From Fremontodendron californicum (Eukaryota; Streptophyta; Magnoliopsida; Malvales; Malvaceae), in contig JAULJL010000005.1 in NCBI GenBank assembly GCA_030761205.1, positions 11,061,501 to 11,125,500 on the forward strand: a stretch of 64,000 nt of DNA. The letters are read 5' to 3'. The notes below the pieces were generated by a model. That model searched no databases. It was not told where the DNA came from and was given only the letters and a program-made list of their open reading frames with translations. Both the position numbers and the translations under genes were made by a program. Of this stretch, positions 11,261-22,092 are shown in pieces. Each line of letters begins with the position of its first letter. The stretch's first letter is position 1.

Positions 11261-12516
11261 AACGTATCTTACAATGAATGACCATGCATGCTATGACTAT
11301 AACATGATGTCAAAATGATACATGCAAAAAATAAATGAATTAACACAGAGGTATATACAAAGAAATCAATGATTACACGAAATTGGTGGGACCAAAATCT
11401 TGATTATTCAAAAATCTCATTATGCAAGATTTGACTCAAAATTTATGATTTTTTTTGTGTTTTTTTATTTATGAAAAACCAATCACGTTATTTTCAAAAG
11501 AATTTCAGGGTGGATCCCACTATGGTACAATATGAAAATGTTCATGTAACACTACCGGTTTTATGAAATCATCAAATGGAATTACAAACTGTTTATTGCA
11601 AAGAATGAGATAAAAAATACAACCAAACATGTACATGCTCTATTCATACATGCATGAAATGTGCAACATGCAAAAATGCTTGAAAAAGGATTTTTTTTTT
11701 TAAAACAGCTAGTAAACATCTGCCCCAGCAATATCTGCTTATTTAGGCATCACGATGCCTTCGAGGCGGAGTATCACATTTATTACGGGCGATGTACGTA
11801 CATCGTTGCCCGATCTACCACACTTATTCGGAGTGTAAAATAGGAAACAAAAGGTTTAGAAATGTCCCTCCATGTGTTCCTATTTTCGGTACATCTAACG
11901 GAAATCCGGCATGGCTTCGCCTAGGTTCACTATATGAGGGTGAATCGGTTCTAAGGCCCCGAATTGTTCCTCACTGTCGCCGGTGAAGGCTAGTAAGGCA
12001 CCCCGATAAAAGCGGGTTCAATTCGTTAGAGTATATTTTCCTATGCCCATGCGGAGGATCATCACGAAGGCAATAGGTACTTTATACTCCGAAAGTGTTT
12101 CACTAGCCCATACGGAGGATCAATCACGAAGGCTTAGTTACTTTACTCCCACTTAAAAGGACGGAACCCGGGTAGAGAGTTCATGTTATGCAAATGCAAG
12201 TGAGTGTGTGTGTGTGGAGGAATAACAAACCTTTCACTACCTATTCTACAAACCTTATTCTAAATGCCCTAGCAATTAAAACATTCAAGAATAGTGTAAC
12301 GCATTAACCGACAAGCAATTATAATATACAACCTTAAATAACTAGAGAACAAAAGTAAAATGCATGCACATGAGAATGAACATATTTAAAAATATTTTAT
12401 TATTTTCAAAATTCTCCTTATTAAAAAATGTGGGAATTAAAATTAAATACCAATTAAACCAACAAAACCGAGACTTTGATAACACACGACTAATTCTAGG
12501 CCTGACTCTCTAATAG
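11261..12516 (-). other. 5' leader of minus-strand element
   Basis: Untranslated leader between the primer-binding site and the gag position, collinear in inverted orientation with 24769-26150 of the sister. It includes a GC-richer block (11740-12180) with repeated GAAGGC / CGGAGGATCA elements, conserved between the two elements and perhaps structured RNA (inference). No reliable ORF. Confidence 0.65.
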
Positions 12517-12535
12517 TCCCCAGCGGAGTCGCCAA
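12517..12535 (-). other. Primer-binding site of minus-strand element
   Basis: On the minus strand, TTGGCGACTCCGCTGGGGA lies two bases from the LTR edge at 12538. This resembles the tRNA-primed site reported for Ogre-type elements (tRNA-Arg, from memory). The sister differs by one base (CCA for CCG). Confidence 0.85.
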
Positions 12536-14644
12536 GCTGTCGCAACCTAAAAAAATAACGACGACGTCTCATCGCAAGACTTTATTATTCGTTAAGCGTG
12601 ACATTAAAAAAACCGAGGAAAAGTCGACTTAATTCCTCTAAAAAAATGAAGGTTTTGAAAATGACCTTGAAAAAGACATGGAGTCGCCACCAATCTTTTT
12701 TAGCTAGGTGTGATCGGCCACCTATTAAAACCGGTTTTAGAAAATATTTTAAAAATTAATTAAAACATTTTAAAAACCAATTTCAAGTCTGCGTTTTAAA
12801 CCAGAGAAATCAAAGAAGCGGGTTCGGGAGTCGGTTACGTGCGGGGAAGGATTAGCACCCCCACAACGCCCGTATAAATCGGTACCTTATTAATCGTGTG
12901 TTATCTCAAGTCTCGGTAAAAGTTAGTTTTAAATTTAGTATTTCAAATTAATTCCCAATTTAAAGAAAAATAATTCCATTTTTTATTGAAAATGATCCGG
13001 AATTTATAAATTCAAAATTTTCCTATATTCCCCAACAAACGTGGCAAAATATAGAAATTTTTATTAATTTTGGAAAACTTTTCAAATCATTCTCTTTTTT
13101 GAAAGAAAGATATTCCTTTATTAATGATAATTGATGATATTCCCTCCAGCAAACCCGGTAGAGAATTCATGAATTATTTTAACTCGAGAATATCTTTATA
13201 TTTTTTTTTTATTGAAAACCATTATCTTTTTTTGAAAACATTTAAAAGAAATGAATATGTATATGCATGACATAAATAAAATGACATAGCAAAATCTAAA
13301 TAATATAATGCAACCTAAATGTCATGACACATAGAAATTATTATGGCAAGAATAACATATTATATAAAATGCATGAATATAAAAATGCAATGCATGAAAT
13401 GTATTTTTTCCTTTAATTAAGGAAATCCGTATATCTAAAAAGATATCCGGCTACCTTAGGAAAATATATCAAATTAAATATTCTAAAACCAAAATACTTT
13501 GTGATTGTTTGAAAACAATTTTGAAAAGCTTGAATTAAAGATAAAAACTGGGCTAAATCCCTTTTTTAAAAATGGCTCTAATTTCCTAAGTTTAAAAAAT
13601 CCGGACTTGACGACCCTTAACCCGGGACTTGAAAAATCATATTTAGAGTTTTAAAAAGCTTAGAAACTATCCTAAGTCAGTAGCTAACCCTCCTAATCAG
13701 CCCACTCTAAGTAAATTAACCAAAACAGAAAAATGGTTTTTCTTTAAATTCAATTCTGACTCCACTGTCCAGTTTTAATCCATGATTTTTCACCCTATTT
13801 TTAAAAATTCAAAACAATTCTAAAAAAAAAATACTGGAGACTCAGGACATGTAAAACTACACGGAAAAAAATCGGCTTAATTTTCTGATCAAAGATGAAT
13901 TCCCAGAAAAATCAGAGATGTACGAGTTTTGGAAGAAGAAAAAAACTGCTTTGCCAACACATTTTTTGCCTTTGATAAAATCATTTAAAAATCAAAGTAA
14001 AAATATTTGAAACTCATAAAATGACTTGCAAACAGTAGCTAGGACTTTTTGAAAGTTAGATAAAAAATTGGCTAAGTAAAAAAAATCACAAAGGTAGAAT
14101 AATCAACTTCACAAACTTAATTTTCCACAAGTGTGCTCAAGAGAGCATGACTTTGAACCATTAATTGGCTCAAGTCATTATTCAAGTGGCATGAACATGA
14201 AATGCATGAAATAATGCAGCAAACATAATGTATGAAATGCATGGATTTAAACCTAAATGTCATAAAAAAATGCATGGCATTCATAAAGTAACCTAGACCT
14301 AAATGAACTTGCATGGCATTTAATGCAACCTAGACCTAAAATGCATGATAATACAAAACGACCTAAGATTTAATATGTCATATGAAAATGCATGGGTAAC
14401 AACATGAACAAAAATGACCAAATGAACACCATACTAATGCATGAACATGGCATAACCAATACACAATCATATCACATGAAAAGGCAAAGCATGAACAAAC
14501 ATGGTAATCACATATTCATGATAAAAATGCAAACACGAGACAACACAAAATATAATGGGACCGAGTAGACACTAGTTTCCAAAATACTTACAGAATGTTG
14601 TTGGATAAAATGCAGGTGGGCATACGATAAGAATAGACCTCTTG

Positions 14645-14930
14645 TAAAAGTATGTAGCAATTCTCTGTTTTACCGTAAATCTACAACCTGGCCTTTCAAC
14701 TTCAAACACACTGCTAGGGAGAGCTCCATAAGCACGTTGAATGCGCCTAAGAAACCCTTTCGATATAGATGGTTGTCCAGTACGCGCATATGGTGCCAAC
14801 ATACCAACTAAAGCAATGTTCACCACCAGTCCAACCAAAAGATCAGCAAAATACAACTCAAATTCTGCCCAAAACTCCTTGCCTCTTTTTTGAACTTCCG
14901 CAAGGGTAGCACAACAAGAATCAATGACTA
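14645..14930 (-). pseudogene. RETICULATA-related (DUF3411) fragment in LTR
   Basis: The minus strand encodes VIDSCCATLAEVQKRGKEF, then WAEFELYFADLLVG, then a VALVGMLAPYAR-like segment, ERPGCRF and KQRIATYFYK. This is the membrane-associated core of plastid-targeted RETICULATA / RETICULATA-RELATED proteins, which affect leaf development and plastid function. After ATYFYK the match stops and unrelated LTR sequence follows. The 5' junction is with the glutamine synthetase fragment near 14930, in a different frame, so no fusion protein is made. Family recognition is from memory. Confidence 0.8.
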
Positions 14931-15345
14931 TCTCTCATGTCTTCGAAATATCCTTTTCCAGCTTTCTCAGTGTCTCGGCCTACACGAATGGACGCTCCAC
15001 GGTTTGCAACACCCCATAAGAAAGTGTTGATGTCGGTAGTCTCATGTCGCCTAGTGAGACGGCGCTCATTGCCTTCTCCATAGGCAGCAATGTGTTCTTT
15101 GTGCCTTAGCCCAAGCTTTCCAATTGCTTTCTTGATAACCTCATAGCCTCCATCACATCTCATGGAATTTGTACTGTAATTTGTATGAGCGCCGGCACCA
15201 TTCCAGTCACCCTGAATTGGCTTAGGATCAATGGAGAGCACCACTCCAACAATCTCGGTAATCCTCTCCAAAATGTAACGTGCAACCCACAACTCGTCTC
15301 CGGCTGAGATGCCGACCGATGGACCAACTTAAAATTCCCACTGTC
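14930..15345 (-). pseudogene. Cytosolic glutamine synthetase (GS1) fragment in LTR
   Basis: Glutamine synthetase joins ammonia to glutamate using ATP. The fragment spans roughly 135 residues of the C-terminal catalytic domain, from GQWEF through ARYILERITEI, GDWNGAGAHTNYST, KLGLRHKEHIAAYGEG and NERRLT to RVGRDTEKAGKGYFED. The IAAYGEG and KLGLRHKEH context fits the cytosolic rather than the plastid isoform. Disabling changes are an in-frame stop (CAA to TAA) after WEF, Arg for Gly in TGRHET, Cys in the SMR-x-DGG stretch, and loss of the C-terminus after FED. No intron interrupts the region, suggesting a cDNA origin (inference). Confidence 0.9.
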
Positions 15346-15575
15346 CTATGCAGTGCAAGATTTTCATAACCTGCAATCGCTTGATAAAGTGCGAATCCAG
15401 GATAAACAACAGCTTCTTGAGGACCAAGGTCCCCACCTACAAGAATCCACCGACCATGAAAATCTCTTACATGCAAACCTGCCTTATCTGACTTAACAAC
15501 AGATATTAAGCTTTTATCAACCTGGTGCTCATGGTCAGGGAACATGATTAATTGGCCATCATCCTGTGTTGTTAA
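15335..15575 (-). pseudogene. 2-oxoglutarate dioxygenase-like fragment in LTR
   Basis: About 80 residues: DDGQLIMFPDHEHQ, SLISVVKSDKAGLHV, RDFHGRWILVGGD and a YPGFALYQAIAGYENLALHRT-type end. The arrangement resembles the distal double-stranded beta helix of plant 2OG-Fe(II) oxygenase-like proteins. The substrate cannot be told. The 3' end overlaps the glutamine synthetase fragment by a few shared bases (AGGACAG), a possible template-switch point. Could be another beta-helix protein. Confidence 0.5.
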
Positions 15576-15584
15576 ATTGTGGTG

Positions 15585-16511
15585 TTATGCGAGGGGATAT
15601 CTCACGTGCTCTTCCTGTCGATGCCTCTCATCACGAGGGCTGCCAAAGTTTCCACTAGGATACATAAGACTCTGACCCCTAGATCCAGGACTAAATGGAC
15701 GTGATGCTTCCGCAGGGAAGGGCAAAATCCCATTGTCTTCAGGCACATTACTGTGAACAGAATTCACAGTCCTCTTTCCAACTAGCTCCCTCTTTCGACT
15801 TTTATAAGCATCTGGAAAACCGTCAAAATATTCAGTATCTTCATGTGCAACCTCAGCTTCAGATGCAAGATCTCCTCTAAGATCCTCCACTGGCAGATCA
15901 TTTTCTGCTCGGTCTTCAACACCATTGTCTGTGGAGGAATCATCGTCTAGAGTATCCTGACATACAATCTCAATAATTGCATCTAAATCACGGATACGTG
16001 GTGGCCGAGTATCAATGGAAGGGAGGCATTCCCCATAACCTCTCTCCACCTGTATTGCTCTCCCCGTTGGTAGTGGCGGTCGTACTCGAGCATTTTCTTT
16101 TGTCACATCATTTTGTCCACCATCTGACTTTACAAGATTAGCAGCACCAGCTGGAACCACTTGCCCAGTTGCTGCTGCCAATTCTGGAGGCATATCTGGA
16201 TCATAATCCTGCTCTGTTCGCCCACTTTCATAAACACGAATTTTGCTTTGCATGGTTGTCTCCAAGCGGTGTTGTTCCAGTTGTTTGCAATAATCTTTCC
16301 AGCTCTCCTCGTTTAGACTAAAGTTGAAGAAGTCGGAGTGATCAACACCAGGGTATTTCCACGGCTTTCCCTCAAAACTATCAATCTCGACCTCAAATAT
16401 GGTTTTGTGAGAAGGAAGCGTGAATTCCAGTTCTAGATCCTTCATCGGCAGCTGCCTGAGAGATAACAGAAGGGCTAATATTTATATCCTTGAACCTGTT
16501 TGAAGACCCCT
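15585..16511 (-). pseudogene. FIP1[V]-like polyadenylation-factor fragment in LTR
   Basis: FIP1 tethers poly(A) polymerase to the cleavage and polyadenylation complex. The 286-codon frame (16445 to 15585) holds the Fip1 motif (near residues 25-55: YPGVDHSDFFNFSLNEESW), then LEQHRLETTMQSKIRVYESG, GRAIQVERGYGE and LPSIDTRPPRIRD, then an acidic low-complexity tail. This order matches plant FIP1[V]. Upstream of the ATG, family-like residues (SPSVISQAAADEGSRTG) continue in another frame, so a one-base indel lies near 16400. The full plant protein is several times longer. It ends at a stop just before the dioxygenase-like piece. Confidence 0.85.
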
Positions 16512-16610
16512 GATGCACAAAAGGCACAAAGTGACCACCTCGTGAAGCTTACTGAACTGCAGAGCCTATCATGGGGACAGACCGCTCCCATTTGGAAGCA
16601 TTGCCTTCGA

Positions 16611-17030
16611 GTCTGCTACCTTTGGATCAAAATACTCTTGTTGCTCCAGTTCCTTCTTTGCTTTTTTAGCATCATTTAATTTCTTCAACGTGTCTGAATT
16701 GCGATGCTCTGTAAGAGCTTTCTGGAAAGCCTCAATAGCTGGTTCATAATCTTTTGAGCATTTCGCCATTTTCACTAAAGCAGTTCCCTTCTTAGTCAAA
16801 GCTCTTGCTATCATTTTAAAGCCAGATCTGAGCTCTCTACCTCTTTCAACAGCCTTGTCACAATCTTGAATGCAGTCCTCATACTCGCCCATTTCCAAAT
16901 AAACAGCAGCCCGATTGGTGATGTACGAAATATCCTCATCATCAAGCTCCATTGCTTTCGTGTAATGCTGAATAGACGTCTCAAAGTCCTTATATGCAGC
17001 ATTTCCAGCCTCCTTCTTCCACTTGCGCTA
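16611..17030 (-). pseudogene. HOP/STI1 (Hsp70-Hsp90 organising protein) TPR fragment in LTR
   Basis: Encodes about 130 residues of the TPR2A region that in the parent protein binds the Hsp90 C-terminus: HYTKAMELDDEDISYITNRA, VYLEMGEYEDCIQDCDKAVE, KMIARALTKKGTALVKMAKC and KKAKKELEQQEYFDPKVAD. Upstream family sequence (KEAGNAAYKDFETSI) is in a different frame, marking a frameshift. After PKVAD the parent sequence stops and a short unrelated tail ends at 16569. The sense orientation matches the other captured pieces. Confidence 0.88.
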
Positions 17031-18072
17031 TGCCTGCCTTTTTAGCATCCTCTGATTCAGCAAAACCATGATCAGCCATCATTCACATGAAGCTGAAGTT
17101 TCTATCTTTGCCTTATCCTAGCAAAAGATGTCCCTTTCAAAATCAGAACCACATAAGCTGAACCCACCATTACCCTTTAAAGGAACTTTCTTTTTTCTTC
17201 TTTATCTAACCCTTTCACTTCAAAAACAAAAACAAAACTGCTTCTTGATTAATACCCAGATGCTAAAAAGACTTGTATCTTGCAAATGACTGAAGCCCAG
17301 ATGGAGAGAATATGAATCAAAAGGTAAGTAGTAGAATGAGCCCCAAATTAGCTAAGACAAAGAGCTAAAAGAAGAGAATTTTCTCGAGAAACAAGAAGTC
17401 ATTTTTTTTTGAAATTCTGAGATCCTCCCGATTTTTGAATGCTGGTGTTTTATTTCAATATGTTTTTTCGTTCATCCCCCAGAAATTCCCTGTGGTTTTT
17501 CTTTTTTTCCTTCGTTACTAGCTCTCACTTGGTCTTCCCTATGGGTTCCACTACCATTCTCTTTTAGCAACCTTTTTTCTTCTTTTAGCTTTTTTGCTCT
17601 CTCCAAAGAAACCAAACCAAGCTTTTCCCCTTTTTTCTTTTCAACCGTCCTTTTTCCTTTTTTTTTTTTTGGAATCATTGGCCCCCCTTTTTCTTTGCTC
17701 AAGTGATCCATTTATAACTCAATTCTTAACCTAAAAAAAAATAGGTAATGTCTAAATTGCCCTTTTTTATTCTTTCAAGTTTCTCTTTTTGTTTTTTTTC
17801 AAATATTTTCAATTAAAAAAATATATATATATTTTAAAAATCTAATAATGCTCAAGATTAAACATTTTTACCTCGGATTTAAATTGAATTTTAAAATTGG
17901 TAATTTTACGGTCCGATTTTATTTGAACAATTAAAGCTAAAAAAGATATATATAATTTAGAACAGTCTTAAAAATCTAAAATCGCGACCGTGACTTTTAC
18001 AAAAATATTAAACCCGAGAGGGGACAAACCAAAATTGGTTTTAAAAGGCCCGGACAAAATTAGGTGTCTACA
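17031..18072 (-). other. LTR 5' end upstream of captured genes
   Basis: From the LTR start (18072) this contains AT-rich DNA, a TA run (about 17820-17832), and a Lys/Glu-rich frame (17472-17711) I do not recognise. Just before the HOP fragment is an AUG with a short open stretch (MMADHGFAESEDAKKAG), perhaps the 5' end of a further captured transcript. The sister LTR's TATA box and 36-bp repeats are not found here, so the promoter of this LTR is not evident. Confidence 0.55.
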
Positions 18073-18749
18073 ACAATGATATCATCAACATATACTAATA
18101 GAACTGTAACTCCCCCTGCATCCGAGTGCTTAATGAATAAAGTGTGATCCCCCTGACTTTGCTTGTATCCTATGGCTACCATCACCTTTGTAAATCTACC
18201 AAACCAAGCTCTTGGTGACTGTTTGAGACCATACAGTGCCTTTTTTAGTTTGTAGACCTTGTTGATTTCTTGATTTCCTCCAAAACCAGGTGGAATATCC
18301 ATATATATCTCCTCCTCAAGATCACCATGAAGAAATGCATTCTTAACATCAAACTGTTGTAGATCCCAATTAAAGTTGGCAGCTAATGACAATAAGATTT
18401 ACTGTATTCATTTTTGCAACCGGAGCAAATGTTTCCTGGTAATCCACTCCATAAGTTTGAGTGTAACCCTTAGCTACTAATCTAGCTTTATATCTCTCAA
18501 AAACTCCATCTGCCCTATACTTCACAGAAAAAACCCATTTGCATCCCACTGCCTTTTTTCCTCTAGGCAACTCCATGATTTCCCATGTTTTGTTTTTCTC
18601 CAAGGCCTCCATTTCCACTCTCATGGCTTTCCTCCATTCTTCTTTGGACAATGCCTCAGATAGTGTTTTAGGAATTGAAATGGTGTTTAGACTCACAAGA
18701 AAGCTTCTATGAGATGGTGAGAATTTTTCAAATAACACAAAATGAGACA

Positions 18750-18960
18750 AAGGATATAATGGGTGTTTTTCAACTGTTTCAATTGACTAATTAAACAGGA
18801 GTAAACTCGGGCCGGGTTACGGGCCGAAAATTTTCTTGCTTTATTCAAACTTGAATTACAAGTTTATTTCACTGTTCAAATAATATTAAAAATTTTATTT
18901 TTTATTAATATTTATATATTTTATAATTAAATTTAAATAAAAAATAGCAATTGGTAAGTT
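18750..18960. other. AT-rich insertion inside copia-1
   Basis: Between the RT N-terminal frame (to 18750) and the linker frame (from about 18950) is noncoding, very AT-rich DNA with a GGGCCGGGTTACGGGCC motif. It interrupts copia-1 coding sequence and may be a small inserted element. I could not define its ends or a target duplication. Confidence 0.35.
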
Positions 18961-20273
18961 GAGATCATTGTTTTCATTCTCAGGTAGTATATGTTCTATT
19001 TGAATAGGTTCAGATACTGTAATTACCTCATTCTCAGAGTTAGGAGGAGAATCTCGGACCTGCACTGGTTCTGGAACTAGAGCTCGACCTCTTGAATACA
19101 CCTGCTCATATCTCCAAGTGTCATAAATTGGGTTACAGTGTTTGGTAAAGTGTTCTGGTCAAACAAGAGAGATGCAGACACAATAGGTTGTGGTTGGGTT
19201 TGCGGTACATGAGACACAATTTGTGGTGAAGTGTTCTACTAAGTCAAATGAGACGCGGACATAGGATTGGATGCAGGACTAGGAGAGAGGGAAGGTAGGT
19301 CTAGCAAGAAAAGTTCCCTATCCTTATCTTCCACTAATGAAGACTCCCCCTGAAGATAATGTTGAGTAAAGTATGGTTTCCCTTCTTTGAAAGTAACATC
19401 TGCTGAGACAAAAAACTTTTTGGTAGGTGGGTGGTAACACTTGTATCCTTTTTGGGTTGACGAATATCCTACAAAGACACACTTGATTGCTCTGGGATCC
19501 AACTTTCCTCTATTATTACTATGAATATGGACAAAGGAGGTACAACCAAATACTCGTGGTGTGAGGTTATTGGAGATACTCACATCATGATAAAAGTGAG
19601 AGAGTACTTCCATTGGTGTTTTAAACTCTAAAACCTTAGAAGGAATTCTGTTTATCATATGAGTAACTGTAAGTATGGCCTCCCCCCAATATGATTTTGG
19701 TACATTTTGCTAGAATAATAGAGCTCGGGTGGTTGCTAATAAATGGCTATTTTTCCTTTCCGCAATCCCAATTTGTTGTGGAGTATTAACACATGAACAT
19801 GGATTATTCCGTCTTTTTGAAAATAAGAAGACAAAACTTGGTTGAAGTAATCCCTAGCATTGTCTAATCGATTTTTTTTATTATTTTCACACCAAATTGG
19901 TTCTAGACCATATTATGAAATCTAGGAAGGATAGTACTCACATCTGATTTGAATTTGAGTAGAAAAATCTAGGTAACTCTAGTGCAATCATCAATGAAAG
20001 AAACAAGCCACCTAGAACCGATCACATTTGGAATAGTAGTAGGACCCCAGATGTCATTATGAAAATGAAAAGGATTAGAGCTTCTTTTATTGCTAGCAGG
20101 AAAAGACATCCGTTTATGTTTTGCAAACTCACATACATCACAATGGAAACTCCCGACATCTAGCCCTTTAAACAAAGAGGGAAACATGGTTTTCATAACT
20201 CCGAATGAGGGGTGACCATGGCGACAGTGATTGAGCCAAATTGTGTCTTTATTGGAAGAGGAAAGAAATGATA

Positions 20274-20278
20274 GAGGT
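20274..20278 (+). repeat. Target-site duplication (left), GAGGT
   Basis: GAGGT precedes the LTR start TGTAGACACC and recurs at 37642-37646 directly after the 3' LTR end GCGACA. A 5-bp duplication is expected for an LTR-retrotransposon integrase. It proves that 20279-37641 is one insertion into copia-1. Confidence 0.95.
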
Positions 20279-21796
20279 TGTAGACACCTAATTTTGTCCG
20301 GGCCACTAAACAGGTATGTTTTCTTCCTATATTGATGTTTCCGAGTATAAAAAGACTGTTTTCATCCTGCAGGTGGTACTCCGAGACTTAGTTTAAGAGG
20401 GCGAGCACAAAAAGTCAAACTTGAAAAAAAAGTCAACCCCGAAAAAGTCAACCCAGAAAGTCAACTACTGAAAAAGTCAACCCACTTTCAAAATCAAGAT
20501 TTTAAGTTCAATTGAAAAATGGAGAAAGAATTTTGATAATCCGAGGTCTACATTGAAAGATATGGAGTTCGGAAGTTGGGATTTGGAGGTTCAGTAGAAA
20601 AGAAACCCTAATCCGAGAAATTTGGGGAAAAGTGCTTAAATGATCAAACTGGTCGAAATTGAAGGTTCCAAATGAAAGATAAGCACTGACTACGGGTAAT
20701 GGAGAAGTCACTTGCAAGAAAAACCGAAAGAAAGGTCAATCCGGGAGAAAACCGAGAATTAGGGTTTTTAGTGGATTTCGGTGAAATCGGGAAGAATCAC
20801 AGAAATGGCCCGACTTGGTAAGACCAAAGCCCCCAATGGATGAGGAATGATTAAAAAGGATGGCCCAAGGCTCAGATTGAAGAAAATCTGAAAATCGGAC
20901 TTGTTTTGAGCAAAACCGGGTTTCGGAGGTTAAAGGGGCAAAATTGGAAAAATTTGGGAAAAATAGCAAATGGACTCCGAAAATTCTGAAAAATTTTTCA
21001 ATCTCATTTTTAAATTGTTTGGAAGAGATTGGCGAAAGAAAATCTTGATTCCGAGTTCGGTTGCAAAATGGCCAAATCCCGAGCTTCTTATGCAATAATT
21101 CAAAAAGATAAATCCCGTAAAAATAGCAAATGGGCTCCAAATCTTTTGAAATTTTGCAGATCTCATTTTTAAATTATTTGGAAGAGATTGGCGAAAGAAA
21201 ATCTTGATTCCGAGTTCGTTTGCAAAATGGCTAAATCCCGAGCCTCCTATGTAGTAATTCAAGCCGATAAATCCCGAAAAAATACCAAATGAGCTCCAAA
21301 AATTATGAAAACTTCCAGATCACACTTTTTAATTATTTTGAAGAGATTGGTGAATAAAAATCTTGATTTGGAGCTCGTTTAAAAAATGGTAAAAAGTAGG
21401 GGCATAAAAGGATATTTTGGGAAGAAAAAATCCAAATAAATAGCAAACGGACTCGGATAATTTTGAAAACTTCCAGAACTCAATATTTTATTATTTTGGA
21501 AGTATTAAAAAAAGAAAAATTGAATTTGGAGCCCGTTTGATATTTATTTTGCATCCGGGGGGCAAAATGGTCGTTTCACCCAAGCAACCGAAATGGGCTT
21601 CTTTGGGCCTTTCAAAAATCAGAGCTGGGCTGGAAAAGAGAAGTGCTGGCCTGCCCAAGCCCAAAGGAAGGAGGAAGCTTAGGATTTTTTCAATCAAGTG
21701 ATTAAAAATCAAGAGTTAAGTTAGAGATTTTCATTTTTGAGCCTAAGTCCCAATCCCACACCCCTTTGTAATGTCAAGCCAAGGAGGTGCTCACCT

Positions 21797-21805
21797 TATA
21801 AATAA
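21797..21805 (+). promoter_or_regulatory. Candidate LTR promoter TATA box
   Basis: TATAAATAA lies in a GC-richer context about 1.5 kb into the LTR. It is the best TATA-like match and would put the transcript start near 21830, with the 36-bp repeats in the R/U5 part. The identical box in the 3' LTR is at 34689. Confidence 0.5.
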
Positions 21806-21904
21806 GGAGTCTTGGCCTTTGGTTGAGATCACCCACTACCCCTTGTGAGATAGTCTATACACTTGTATTAGGATTATCCGGGTGGTGAGTCATAGTGTTT
21901 TTGT

Positions 21905-22092
21905 TGAGAGGGTTTGTAGCTTTATCCGTTCAAAAGCTACTCTGAGGGTTTGTAGCTTAATCCGTTCAAAAGCTACTCTGAGGGTTTATAGCTTAATCCG
22001 TTCAAAAGCTACTTGTGAGAGGGTTTGTGGCTTAATCCGTTCAAAAGCTAGTCTGAGGGTTTATAGCTTAATCCGTTCAAAAGCTACTTGGT
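21905..22092 (+). repeat. 36-37-bp tandem repeat, 5 copies
   Basis: Five copies of a unit containing GAGGGTTTGTAGCTTAATCC and GTTCAAAAGCTACT. The same array is in the 3' LTR (34797-34984). It lies just downstream of the TATA box, so it is probably transcribed in the 5' untranslated leader. The unit has an internal inverted repeat (TAGCTT / AAGCTA) able to form small hairpins. Confidence 0.85.

Larger units (their letters stand above)
3172..12537 (-). mobile_element. Internal region of minus-strand giant retrotransposon (no pol, degraded gag)
   Basis: Lies between the polypurine tract at 3172-3184 (AAAGAGGGGCAGC on the minus strand) and the primer-binding site at 12517-12535. It is collinear, in inverted orientation, with the 3' noncoding part (29432-33174) and 5' leader (24748-26200) of the plus-strand sister element. 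Where the sister has two gag genes, this element keeps only a gag tail (9270-9470) and tandem arrays. There is no protease, reverse transcriptase, RNase H or integrase in any frame. It must therefore have moved using enzymes supplied by an autonomous relative. Confidence 0.85.
12538..18072 (-). mobile_element. 5' LTR (complete, 5.5 kb) of minus-strand giant retrotransposon, with host-gene cassette
   Basis: On the minus strand the LTR runs from TGTAGACACC at 18072 to TTGCGACA at 12538, with TG...CA ends. The primer-binding site directly follows. 12538 to about 14560 is homologous to the 3' half of the sister element's LTR (about 22640-24747), and the first 30 or so bases also match. Between them, about 14560-17040 is a cassette of host-gene fragments not seen in the sister LTR. 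The bases just outside (ACAAT, 18073-18077) should reappear at the other end of the element, left of this window. Confidence 0.92.
18073..20278 (-). mobile_element. Ty1/copia element copia-1, pol half (integrase to RT), split by two insertions
   Basis: Minus-strand pol fragments in order: pre-integrase/integrase start (20273 to about 19970; HCRHGHPSFGVMK, then CEFAKHKR and FIDDCTR), integrase C-terminus (19239-19658, MINRIPS and FGCTSFVHIHS) and RVT_2 reverse transcriptase (18370-18750 and 18073-18392; KARLVAKGYTQ, DVKNAFLHGDLEEEIYM, KALYGLKQSPRAWF, YVDD). Several frameshifts show it is dead. It is cut at 18072/18073, just after YVDD, by the minus giant element, and at 20278/20279 by the plus element. 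The remaining RNase H and 3' LTR should lie left of the window. Confidence 0.92.

Noticed and set aside
14572..17002. Functional glutamine synthetase, FIP1 and HOP genes
   Set aside because: All are truncated, carry stops or frameshifts, and are embedded in an LTR; only fragments are supported.
20508..21712. Several 70-134-codon minus-strand frames, repeated at 33405-34604
   Set aside because: They lie within LTRs, antisense to the element, with Phe/Ser-rich content typical of AT-rich noncoding DNA.
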